From NCBI GenBank assembly GCA_031292735.1, contig JARLGP010000020.1, positions 1 to 7,875 on the forward strand: a stretch of DNA of 7,875 bases, given 5' to 3'. Origin of the DNA: Holophaga sp. Its GTDB lineage: Bacteria > Acidobacteriota > Holophagae > Holophagales > Holophagaceae. The notes below the pieces were generated by a model. It saw only the letters and a list, made by a program, of their open reading frames with translations. It did not search any database and was not told where the DNA came from. Positions 1 through 6,280 of the stretch are shown piece after piece. A program made the translations under genes and the position numbers. Positions within the stretch are counted from its first letter, which is position 1, and each line of letters begins with the position of its first letter.

Positions 1-60
1 CATACCAACGCGCGCACCCGCAAGGGCAAGCGCAAGACCGTCGCCGGCAAGAAGAAGTAA
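1..60 (+). CDS. rpsM: 30S ribosomal protein S13, C-terminal end (partial)
   Basis: Only the last 19 codons and the TAA stop are present; the gene begins left of the window. The peptide reads HTNARTRKGKRKTVAGKKK, the strongly basic tail of S13, which reaches into the decoding region of the 30S head and contacts tRNA and 16S rRNA. The identity is supported by the match to the usual S13 ending (T-N-A-R-T-R-K-G-x-R-K-T-V-A-G-K-K) and by the gene that follows: S13 directly before S11 is the standard order of the alpha operon. The gap to the next start is 16 bases, so the two are co-transcribed. Nothing can be said about the rest of the protein. Confidence 0.93.
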   Translation, partial: HTNARTRKGKRKTVAGKKK

Positions 61-76
61 AGGTTGAGGAACTGAT

Positions 77-484
77 ATGGCAAAGACTCAGTCAAAGACC
101 GCCGGCAAGAAGGTGGTTAAGAAAAAAGAAAAACGTAACGTACCCCACGGCGTGGCGCATATTCAGGCCTCGTTCAACAACACCATTATTTCCATCTCCG
201 ACCCCCTGGGGAACATGCTCTCCTGGGCCTCCAGCGGCAACCAGAACTTCCGCGGCACCCGCAAGGGCACGCCGTTCGCCGCGCAGATCGCGGCCGGAGT
301 CGCCGCCGAAGCCGCCAAGGAACAGGGCATCCGCTCCGTGGATGTCCGTGTGAAAGGGCCCGGCGCGGGCCGTGAGAGCGCCATTCGCGCCCTCAACGCC
401 GCCGGTATTTCCGTGACCAGCATTCGCGACGTCACCCCCATTCCCCATAATGGTTGCCGCCCCCCCAAGCGGCGCCGGGTTTAA
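77..484 (+). CDS. rpsK: 30S ribosomal protein S11
   Basis: S11 is a protein of the 30S platform; it binds 16S rRNA and helps shape the E-site mRNA channel next to S7. The 135-residue product is a usual length for the family. After a lysine-rich N-terminus (residues 3-20) come the family hallmarks: [17 protein letters not shown] near residues 26-42, the glycine-rich [13 protein letters not shown] near 94-106, and the conserved ending [18 protein letters not shown]. The ATG is preceded by GAGG at 66-69, a good Shine-Dalgarno at normal spacing. It lies 16 bases after S13 and 15 before S4, inside the alpha operon. Nothing is odd about it. Long reverse-strand reading frames across this region are shadows of a GC-rich gene. 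Confidence 0.98.
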   Translation: MAKTQSKTAGKKVVKKKEKRNVPHGVAHIQASFNNTIISISDPLGNMLSWASSGNQNFRGTRKGTPFAAQIAAGVAAEAAKEQGIRSVDVRVKGPGAGRESAIRALNAAGISVTSIRDVTPIPHNGCRPPKRRRV

Positions 485-499
485 GAGAGGAGGAGAACC

Positions 500-1132
500 A
501 TGGCTCGATACAGTGATGCCGTATGCCGCCTCTGCCGTCGCGAGGGGATGAAGCTCTACCTGAAGGGCGAACGCTGCTTCAAGGAAAAGTGCTCCTTCGA
601 GACCCGCAAAGGCAAGATTCCTGGACAGCACGGTGCTGCCAAGGCCACGAACCCCACAGGCTACGCCCTTCTGCTCCGCGAGACGCAGAAGGTCAAGCGC
701 ATCTACGGTGTGCTTGAGAAGCAGTTCAGCCTCTACTTCAAGCACGCCGAAAGCAAGAAGGGCGTGACGGGCCACAACCTGCTTTCCTTCCTGGAAAGCC
801 GGCTGGACAACGTGGTGTTCCGGCTCGGGTTCTGCCCCAGCCGCGCCGCCGCCCGGCAGATGGTGATGCACGGCCACATCCTGGTCAACGGCAAGCGGGT
901 CGATGTGCCCAGCTTCCAGACCAAGGCCGGCCAGAGCATCGAAATCTCCGCCAAGGCCCAGCAGAACGATTTCGTGAAGTCCTCCTTGGAAACCGCGGCT
1001 GGCCGCGGGATTCCCCAGTGGCTCAGTCTTGACGCCGGCGCCTTCAAGGGAGCGGTGATCGCGGTTCCCTCGCGGGAAGATGTGCCTCTTGACATCAATG
1101 AGCAGCTGATCGTCGAACTCTACAGCAAGTAA
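500..1132 (+). CDS. rpsD: 30S ribosomal protein S4 (zinc-cysteine, C+ form)
   Basis: S4 is a primary 16S rRNA binding protein that starts 30S assembly; in enteric bacteria it also represses the alpha operon by binding its leader. The product has 210 residues, close to the usual 200-209. The N-terminal part carries four cysteines at 9, 12, 26 and 31 (C-x2-C, then C and C), the pattern of the zinc-binding 'C+' S4 paralogue. The S4 RNA-binding domain is at about residues 99-140 (SRLDN, then RxxARQMVxHGHIxVNGxRV), and the protein ends IVELYSK as expected. An AGGAGGAG Shine-Dalgarno lies at 488-495, a few bases before the ATG. No second S4 gene is visible here. Whether it represses this operon cannot be judged, because the operon leader is outside the window. 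Confidence 0.98.
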   Translation: MARYSDAVCRLCRREGMKLYLKGERCFKEKCSFETRKGKIPGQHGAAKATNPTGYALLLRETQKVKRIYGVLEKQFSLYFKHAESKKGVTGHNLLSFLESRLDNVVFRLGFCPSRAAARQMVMHGHILVNGKRVDVPSFQTKAGQSIEISAKAQQNDFVKSSLETAAGRGIPQWLSLDAGAFKGAVIAVPSREDVPLDINEQLIVELYSK

Positions 1133-1142
1133 GGGGACAGGA

Positions 1143-2114
1143 ATGCTGAACATCAGCGATTTCCAGCGTCCGCGTTTCGCGGAAGTCACGGCGGGCTCGA
1201 AAACGGGCTCCTATGGCGAATTCGTCGCCTATCCATTCGAGCGCGGTTTTGCCACGACCTGCGGTCATGCCTTGCGTCGGGTGCTGCTGAGCAGCATCGA
1301 AGGCGCGGCCATCACCAATGTCCGGATCAAGGGTGTACAGCACGAATTCACCGCCATGCCTGGGGTCTGGGAGGACGTCACCCACATCCTCCTGAACCTC
1401 AAGGAAGTGCCGCTCAAGCTCCACTCCAGCCAGCCCCAGATCGTCACGATCAGCCACAAGGGCGAAGGCGTGGTCACCTCCGGCTCCATCCGTTGCAACC
1501 AGAACGTGGAGGTGACGGACCCCAACGTCCACATCGCCACCCTGGGTGAGGACGGCGAGCTGGAAATGGAAATCCAGGTAAGCATGGGCCGCGGGTTCGT
1601 CACCGCGGACCGCAACCTGGACGAGCGGCTCGGGCTTGGATTCATTCCTCTTGATTCCAACCACAGCCCCATCACCCGGGTCAACTACATCGTCGAACCG
1701 GCCCGGGTCGGGCACAGCACCGACTACGAAAAGCTCACCCTGCAGGTCTGGACCAACGGCACCGTGGATCCCAAGGATGCCGTCAGCGATTCCGCCCTCA
1801 TCCTGCGCGAGCACTTCCTCATCTTCGCCCGTCAGGACGAGGATGCGGTTGAAGCCGAACCCGGCGTCGCCATCCTCACCACCGAGGGCGTCAACGGCAT
1901 GCTCAGCAAGTCCGTTGAAGAACTGGAACTGTCCGTCAGGGCCAACAACTGCCTGCGCAATGCCAACATTACGACCATCGGCGAGCTGGTTCAGCGCACC
2001 GAAGCGGAACTGATGAAGACCAAGAACTTCGGCAAGAAATCCCTGCAGGAGATCAAGGACGAGCTCGCCCGCATCGGCCTTTCCCTCGGCATGCGCATCG
2101 AACAAGAAGTTTAA
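1143..2114 (+). CDS. rpoA: DNA-directed RNA polymerase subunit alpha
   Basis: Alpha dimerises to nucleate RNA polymerase assembly, and its C-terminal domain contacts UP elements and activators. The 323 residues match the bacterial norm. The N-terminal domain (about 1-235) shows the conserved [20 protein letters not shown] segment (36-54) and [11 protein letters not shown] (59-69). An acidic linker (232-240) leads to the alpha-CTD (about 255-318), with [13 protein letters not shown] and [18 protein letters not shown]266, N269 and the GKKS lysines correspond to the DNA-contacting residues R265, N268 and K298 of E. coli. It starts 11 bases after S4, with a GGGGACAGGA purine-rich stretch before the ATG, and ends 11 bases before L17. 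It is an ordinary alpha subunit. Confidence 0.98.
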   Translation: MLNISDFQRPRFAEVTAGSKTGSYGEFVAYPFERGFATTCGHALRRVLLSSIEGAAITNVRIKGVQHEFTAMPGVWEDVTHILLNLKEVPLKLHSSQPQIVTISHKGEGVVTSGSIRCNQNVEVTDPNVHIATLGEDGELEMEIQVSMGRGFVTADRNLDERLGLGFIPLDSNHSPITRVNYIVEPARVGHSTDYEKLTLQVWTNGTVDPKDAVSDSALILREHFLIFARQDEDAVEAEPGVAILTTEGVNGMLSKSVEELELSVRANNCLRNANITTIGELVQRTEAELMKTKNFGKKSLQEIKDELARIGLSLGMRIEQEV

Positions 2115-2125
2115 GGAGCCATCCC

Positions 2126-2521
2126 ATGCGTCACAATGTCACGGGCAAGCGCCTGGGCCGTAACAGCAACCAGCGCAAAGCCCTCATGAAGGGCCTGGCC
2201 ATCTCGATCATCACCCACGAGCGGCTGCAAACGACCCTCGTCAAGGCCAAGGAACTCCGCCAGTTCGTGGAGCCCTTCATCACCCTCGGCCGCAACGACA
2301 CGGTGGCGAACCGCCGTCTCGCCATGGCCCGCCTCGGCAGCAAGTCAACCGTGGCGAAGCTGTTCGATCCCGCCTTCCGCGCCCGTTTCGACGGCCGCCC
2401 TGGCGGCTACACCCGCATCCTCAAGACGGACTACCGTCTGGGCGACGCGGCCGACATGGCGATCATCGAGTTCGTGGACTACGTTCTTCCCGAACCCAAG
2501 GAAGCTGAACCCGCCGAATAG
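2126..2521 (+). CDS. rplQ: 50S ribosomal protein L17
   Basis: L17 is a 50S protein near the exit-tunnel side of the large subunit. The 131-residue product opens with MRHNVTGKRLGRNSNQRKAL, the diagnostic L17 start, followed by the MKGLAxSxIxHERLQTTLxKAKELR segment (about 24-47) and the GGYTRILKTDYRLGDAADMAIIE block (about 92-114). A short acidic tail (PEPKEAEPAE) follows. The Shine-Dalgarno TAAGGAG (2112-2118) overlaps the rpoA stop codon, which favours coupled translation. L17 is the last gene of the operon: a strong hairpin terminator begins about 22 bases after its stop. Confidence 0.98.
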   Translation: MRHNVTGKRLGRNSNQRKALMKGLAISIITHERLQTTLVKAKELRQFVEPFITLGRNDTVANRRLAMARLGSKSTVAKLFDPAFRARFDGRPGGYTRILKTDYRLGDAADMAIIEFVDYVLPEPKEAEPAE

Positions 2522-2543
2522 CCCGCAGGGGTATATTATCGGA

Positions 2544-2593
2544 CAAAGCCATAAGGGGCGCCGCGTTCGCGGCGTCCCTTATGGCTTTGGTTT
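2544..2593 (+). terminator. Intrinsic terminator of the ribosomal-rpoA operon
   Basis: The left arm 2544-2565 (CAAAGCCATAAGGGGCGCCG...) is complementary to the right arm 2568-2589 over 22 positions. The only imperfection is one G-U pair. Since a two-base loop cannot form, the real hairpin is about 20 pairs closed by a GUUC tetraloop. It is followed by GTTTGGTTTGG, a weak and interrupted U-tract. Its place just after rplQ fits the end of a highly expressed operon. The near-perfect symmetry means it could also act on transcripts from the other side, but no converging gene is seen. Confidence 0.87.
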
Positions 2594-2641
2594 GGCCGCT
2601 CACCACCCGGAATGGTATGCCCGGCAAAGGCGAAGCGGGGA

Positions 2642-2669
2642 TTGCCGGAATCATTCGGATACCTATACT
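2642..2669 (+). promoter_or_regulatory. Putative sigma70-type promoter for the envelope cassette
   Basis: TTGCCG (2642-2647; 4 of 6 to TTGACA) and TATACT (2664-2669; 5 of 6 to TATAAT) are separated by 16 bases, an acceptable spacer. They lie after the terminator of the ribosomal operon and about 46 bases before the next start codon, which is where a promoter would be needed. The rest of the 2594-2714 stretch shows no gene and no obvious operator repeat. The assignment rests on consensus matching by eye only. Confidence 0.5.
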
Positions 2670-2714
2670 GCCAAGGGAAACTAGCCCGGTTTCAAATGGT
2701 GGAGATTTGGCAGA

Positions 2715-4583
2715 ATGACTCGAGCCGTTGTCGAATACAAGGCCCTGCATCTCCATGATCTTTCTCCGGCCCTACTGTTTTACATGGTTCTTGGGTTCTG
2801 GCTGCCCCTGGATTGGATCCTGCATTCCGCATTGCTTTCCGGTGTCACGCCACTCGGCAAGTGCTATGCCATCGCATCCTCCGTGGTGTTCAACTATGGT
2901 GTGGCCGCCCTGGTCCTGGCCGCTGGGGTCTATCTGGTTGCGGGGTGTCTGCGGGTGTTCGGGGCCTCTTTCAACCGGGTTGTTCACTTGGGAATCGGGC
3001 TTCTATCTTGGCTTGTGGTCGCCTTGGTTTGTGCCAACCTCCTGAGACACCTCTTGTTCTTCATCCCCAAGGCACAATTCCTGACTCCTCGTCTCCTGGC
3101 CGGCGTCTTCCTGGTGGCGGGCTTGTACGCTGCCCTGCGGGGGTATGACCTTCGGCGGGTGCAGCAGGTCCCCCAAGGGCTGACCTGGGTCCTGATCCCT
3201 GCTGCCTTGCTCTTGACGGCCGGAGCGGGCCTGGGCCTCGGCATTCACGACCCCATCCGCCCCGGCAACTCCGTCGCCCCATTGCCGGACATCCTGCTCA
3301 TCACGGTGGATGCTCTTTCCGCCAGGAACCTGACGATGTATGGCTCCTCGCGGCCGACGTCTCCCAACCTCCAGGCCTTCGCCAGCGGCGCCACCACCTT
3401 TGACAAGTTCTACGCGAATTCCAACTGGACCCGGCCCGGCATCGCCAGCCTGCTCAACGGATCGCGGCCATGGACCCATGGGGGGGATGTGGCCGTTCCG
3501 CGGCCCGAGGTGGTCCGTTCGCTGAACGTCATACGGCAACTGGCTCTGGCCGGCTACCAGGTGAGCCAGGTGGACCAGCGCGGCTTTGTGGGCCCCGCCG
3601 CCCAGAACCTCCTTGATGTGATTCCGCACAACCTGGGAGACGAATTCAAGCAAATGGGCCTGACTGAAATCGTGCAGCGGCGCTTCCCGTTTTCGGTGAA
3701 CGGATTCGGGCTGGGACCGGTCAAGTTGTACAACTATCTGTTGGGCAAGGAGGCTTCCGACACCAAGTCACAGGCTCCGTTCAACGAGACGATTCGGCAA
3801 CTCGGACTGCCGGCCAACCGTCCCCGCTTCCTTTGGCTCCACAGTTTCACGGTCCACAGCCCCTATGCCTCTCCGGCCCCGTTCCTCGGGTCCTTCGAAC
3901 CTTCGCCGCTGGCCAGGGACGGCATAAGCAGCAATCCGCCGAGTGGATTCGGAGCGGATACCGACCCGGGCTTTCCCGCCATCTATGAAGGCCGTTACGA
4001 TGAGGCGATTCGATACCTGGATGATAGCCTCGGTAGGATCTTTGGCTGGCTCAAGGCCCAGGGCCGGTACGACCAAACCCTCATCGTGTTCACCGCCGAT
4101 CACGGGGAGAGCTTCCATCACGGATATGGCAAGCACGGAGGTCCGCTCCTGACGGAGGACCTGATCCGGATTCCGTGCCTGATCAAGCAGCCCTTCCAAC
4201 GGAAGGCTGAAAGGAACCTCCGGCTTTGCGAGCAGGCCGATCTGGCCCCAACCCTGCTTCAGATGGTGGGGCTCCCCGTGCCGCTGGAGATGGAAGGGAG
4301 ATCCATGCTGGTAAAACCGGATGGCCTCCCTATTTTCTCCATGAACCATGATTATTCCGGAGGCCCGCGGAGCTTCGTCGTGGCAGTCCGGATTGGAACA
4401 TGGAAATATGTTGAGCATTTCTGGTCCTGGGGCGAATCCTGGCCAAAGCGCGAACTCTATGACCTTGAACACGACCCCGGGGAAACCCATAATATCGTGT
4501 CTACTCAGCCCGAGCGCGCCAATAAATTGCAAGGCATGATCCTTAAGGAACTCAACAAGCGGGGCATGCAAACGGAAGGATAG
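2715..4583 (+). CDS. Membrane-anchored sulfatase/phosphotransferase-fold protein (alkaline phosphatase superfamily)
   Basis: A 622-residue two-part protein. The first ~178 residues hold about five hydrophobic helices (roughly 17-37, 52-78, 90-117, 125-143, 156-177). The rest is a sulfatase-type catalytic domain, probably facing the periplasm. Family marks are ILLITVDALS at 193-202 (metal-ligand D199), NWTRPGIASLLNGSRP at 237-252, LHSFTVHSPY at 375-384, FTADHGE at 459-465 (D462, H463), GYGKHGG at 470-476 (H474), and the sulfatase ending ELYDLEHDPGETHNI at 580-594. At the nucleophile position there is a threonine (T239), not the Cys or Ser that is oxidised to formylglycine in true sulfatases. 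This points to phospho-group chemistry, as in lipid A phosphoethanolamine transferases or lipoteichoic acid synthase, although many bacterial 'sulfatases' of unknown role carry Thr. GGTGGAG (2698-2704) supports the ATG; no in-frame start lies just upstream. It is probably the first gene of a three-gene unit; the substrate is unknown. Confidence 0.87.
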   Translation: MTRAVVEYKALHLHDLSPALLFYMVLGFWLPLDWILHSALLSGVTPLGKCYAIASSVVFNYGVAALVLAAGVYLVAGCLRVFGASFNRVVHLGIGLLSWLVVALVCANLLRHLLFFIPKAQFLTPRLLAGVFLVAGLYAALRGYDLRRVQQVPQGLTWVLIPAALLLTAGAGLGLGIHDPIRPGNSVAPLPDILLITVDALSARNLTMYGSSRPTSPNLQAFASGATTFDKFYANSNWTRPGIASLLNGSRPWTHGGDVAVPRPEVVRSLNVIRQLALAGYQVSQVDQRGFVGPAAQNLLDVIPHNLGDEFKQMGLTEIVQRRFPFSVNGFGLGPVKLYNYLLGKEASDTKSQAPFNETIRQLGLPANRPRFLWLHSFTVHSPYASPAPFLGSFEPSPLARDGISSNPPSGFGADTDPGFPAIYEGRYDEAIRYLDDSLGRIFGWLKAQGRYDQTLIVFTADHGESFHHGYGKHGGPLLTEDLIRIPCLIKQPFQRKAERNLRLCEQADLAPTLLQMVGLPVPLEMEGRSMLVKPDGLPIFSMNHDYSGGPRSFVVAVRIGTWKYVEHFWSWGESWPKRELYDLEHDPGETHNIVSTQPERANKLQGMILKELNKRGMQTEG

Positions 4584-4614
4584 AGAGGGAAAATCCTGGA
4601 ACCCTAAATTTCAA

Positions 4615-4620
4615 AAGGAG
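4615..4620 (+). promoter_or_regulatory. Ribosome binding site of the 42-residue membrane protein
   Basis: AAGGAG lies 5 bases before the ATG at 4626, in an otherwise AT-rich 42-base gap after the sulfatase-like gene. It is one of the best Shine-Dalgarno matches in the window. It is the main reason, with the protein sequence, to accept the tiny gene as real. The gap has no terminator hairpin. Confidence 0.75.
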
Positions 4621-4625
4621 AAGGA

Positions 4626-4754
4626 ATGTATGTAGACCCGGGCTCCGGCAGCATGCTGATTCAGGTAATCCTGGCAACGGCCTTTGGATCCATAATGTTG
4701 TTTTACAAGAAAATAATAGTTATTTTGAACTCTATAAAAAACTTGTTCAAGTGA
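4626..4754 (+). CDS. 42-residue single-pass membrane protein with DPGSGS motif
   Basis: A small gene of 42 codons plus TGA that a standard length cutoff would miss. The product starts MYVDPGSGSMLIQVILATAF. Residues about 10-27 form one hydrophobic helix, and the C-terminal third is basic (KK at 28-29, then K38 and K42), so the likely topology is N-out, C-in by the positive-inside rule. From memory, short 'Y-x-D-P-G-x-G-S' proteins of this kind occur in many bacteria beside sulfatase-like and methyltransferase genes and are annotated as hypothetical; no function is known to me. Support comes from AAGGAG at ideal spacing, a four-base GTGA overlap with the next gene, and co-direction with both neighbours. 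Base composition is striking: 50 of 129 bases are G or C (about 39%), and only 13 of the last 63. It may be a membrane anchor or partner for a neighbouring enzyme; this is inference. Confidence 0.8.
   Translation: MYVDPGSGSMLIQVILATAFGSIMLFYKKIIVILNSIKNLFK
4751..4754 (+). other. GTGA start/stop overlap (translational coupling)
   Basis: The GTG start of the methyltransferase gene shares bases with the TGA stop of the 42-residue protein. The 20 bases before this GTG are A/T-rich with no Shine-Dalgarno, and the next in-frame ATG (4763) has none either. Ribosomes finishing the small protein most likely re-initiate here, tying the amounts of the two proteins together. Confidence 0.7.
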
Positions 4755-6193
4755 CAAATTCAATGGCCAGGCAACCCTCGTTTCGAGACCCGGCGGGGAA
4801 CGTCTACCTTCTGACCGAACAGGTCATACGCCATGTGCATCCGGAGGCGGAGGACGCTTTTATGCGCTTCGCCAATACCAACGAATTTGCCCGGTTCTAT
4901 GCGGATGGAAGGTTGATCACGCATGCACCTTTGGCCGAAGGATGCGCTGAGGTGGTCGGCTTGCTTGGGGATGCCGCGCCAAGTGGGGGAAGGTGGCTGC
5001 AGCATCCCCGGATCCCTTTCATTTCCTATCCCGCGGAGTGGACCTTCGGGATGCTCAAGGCCGCGGCCGCGCTGACCCTGGAACTGGCCGAGGCGGCTTT
5101 GGCGGGCGACCTGGAACTGAAGGACGCCACCCCTCGGAACGTCCTGTTCAAGGGCGGAGTTCCCGTTTTCGTGGACATCCTCTCTTTCCGGGCGTTTCCC
5201 GGCAAGCCGGTATGGGATGCATACCACCAATGCCTTCGTACCTTCATCCTGCCTCTCCTGTTCGCGCGGGATTTCGGGTTGCGCTTGGACCGGGTGTTCC
5301 TTTGCGATCGGGAAGGGCTTTCCATCGAAGAATCCTACCGGTTGCTCGGCCCCCTGAAACGGTTGCGCAGCCCCTACCGGAACCTGGTTGCCATGCCCAG
5401 GTGGCTGAGCCGGTCTTCGCTGTCGCTGCCGGTGCCGGCCCTGGATTCCGGGACGGCGAAGAGCTTGTCCTTGAGGCGGATCAGGGGCCTTCGCCGGATC
5501 GTGGATGGATGCGCAAGGCCCGAGCCGAAATCCACCTGGACCGACTATGACAAAATAAGGAATTACGAGCGTGCCTCCCTGGACGAAAAAAGGAAATTCA
5601 CGGATAAAGCCCTGGATGAATTGCCGTCCGGGGCCTGGGTGCTTGACCTAGGGGCCAATACAGGCGAGTTTTCCCTGGCGGCGAACCAGAAGGGTCTACA
5701 GGTGGTGGCCGTGGATTCCGACGAAGCATGCATGGATCGGCTCTATTCGGAGGTTGGCCGGGAGCAGTTGAACATCCTGCCGCTGGTCGTCAACCTGGGC
5801 CGTCCAACCCCGGCCAGCGGCTGGGGACTGAAGGAGGAAGAATCATTCCTGGAGCGGGCTGCGGGCCGATTCGACCTGGTTCTGGCCCTGGCACTGGTGC
5901 ATCACCTGCGCTTCGCCGAAGGTGCCCCGCTGGCCATGCAGGTCAAACTGTTCTGGAGCCTGACGCGGAAATGGGTGCTCCTGGAGTGGGTGGACCCCAA
6001 GGACACGATGGTGCAAAGCCTGATCAACCGGTTTGGATTCGTGCCGGAAGACTATACCCTCGAAAACCTGGAACGTTCCCTGTCGGGGTACTTCCTTCTG
6101 CGCTCACGGGTGGCCCTGGAGGGGGGCACACGATGCCTGTTGCTGTTGGAAAAAACCCTGCAAGCAGGCGCCACCGGGGTGGCCGACGGGTGA
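4751..6193 (+). CDS. Fusion of kinase-like domain and class I SAM-dependent methyltransferase
   Basis: A 480-residue protein in two parts. The N-terminal half (about 10-250) contains LKDATPRNVLFKGGVPVFVDILSF at 123-146. D125, N130 and D142 there resemble the catalytic loop and metal-binding aspartate of protein-kinase/aminoglycoside-phosphotransferase folds. A charged stretch with an aromatic motif (WTDYDKIRNYERAS, 263-276) leads into a Rossmann methyltransferase: motif I VLDLGANTGEF (297-307), the acidic end of strand 2 at VVAVDSD (318-324), and FDLVLALALVHHL (374-386) as motif IV/post-IV. It resembles large 'class I SAM methyltransferases' annotated near nodulation or envelope loci (NoeA-like). 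GTG at 4751 is chosen for its overlap with the upstream stop; ATG 4763 would remove four residues. There is no signal peptide or clear membrane helix, so it is probably cytosolic or membrane-associated through its small partner. Acceptor unknown; whether the kinase-like half is active cannot be told. Confidence 0.85.
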   Translation: MTNSMARQPSFRDPAGNVYLLTEQVIRHVHPEAEDAFMRFANTNEFARFYADGRLITHAPLAEGCAEVVGLLGDAAPSGGRWLQHPRIPFISYPAEWTFGMLKAAAALTLELAEAALAGDLELKDATPRNVLFKGGVPVFVDILSFRAFPGKPVWDAYHQCLRTFILPLLFARDFGLRLDRVFLCDREGLSIEESYRLLGPLKRLRSPYRNLVAMPRWLSRSSLSLPVPALDSGTAKSLSLRRIRGLRRIVDGCARPEPKSTWTDYDKIRNYERASLDEKRKFTDKALDELPSGAWVLDLGANTGEFSLAANQKGLQVVAVDSDEACMDRLYSEVGREQLNILPLVVNLGRPTPASGWGLKEEESFLERAAGRFDLVLALALVHHLRFAEGAPLAMQVKLFWSLTRKWVLLEWVDPKDTMVQSLINRFGFVPEDYTLENLERSLSGYFLLRSRVALEGGTRCLLLLEKTLQAGATGVADG

Positions 6194-6267
6194 GCTGGGT
6201 GGGCTGATTCCTGGATCCGCGAGCACTTGGGCGAGTGTATCATTCAGCCAGTGCCGGGGCTTCCGGG

Positions 6268-6273
6268 AAAGGA
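6268..6273 (+). promoter_or_regulatory. Ribosome binding site that favours a TTG start for the gamma-glutamyltransferase gene
   Basis: AAAGGA within GGGAAAGGAT is followed by seven bases (TACCTGC) and then TTG at 6281, in frame with the enzyme. The later in-frame ATG at 6314 has no such purine stretch before it, and the earlier GTG at 6251 and TTG at 6227 lack one too. The 87-base gap before TTG shows no terminator with a T-tract and no convincing promoter. Confidence 0.55.
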
Positions 6274-6280
6274 TACCTGC

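Noticed and set aside
92..1189. 365-codon open frame on the reverse strand over rpsK and rpsD
   Set aside because: It lies opposite two certain ribosomal genes; its translation has no recognisable domain and is rich in G, A, L and V as expected for the antisense of GC-rich genes.
1095..2105. 336-codon open frame on the reverse strand over rpoA
   Set aside because: Full overlap with an unmistakable rpoA; the frame is open only because of GC-rich codon use.
2532..2539. TATATTAT after rplQ as a -10 box
   Set aside because: No acceptable -35 element 16-18 bases upstream, and transcripts would run straight into the terminator.
4993..5550. 185-codon forward open frame inside the methyltransferase gene
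   Set aside because: Shadow frame: R/P/G-rich with no motif, while the main frame carries kinase-like and SAM-binding motifs without interruption.
6170..6183. Small hairpin GCCAC-CGGG-GTGGC near the end of the methyltransferase gene as a terminator
   Set aside because: Only five pairs, located inside the coding sequence, with no T-tract after it.
6191..6280. Read-through fusion of the methyltransferase with the in-frame glutamyltransferase
   Set aside because: The two genes share a frame and the gap is open, but the TGA has no recognisable recoding signal (no selenocysteine-type hairpin or conserved context seen), the linker has no motif, and the second gene has its own ribosome binding site. 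The shared frame is most likely chance.
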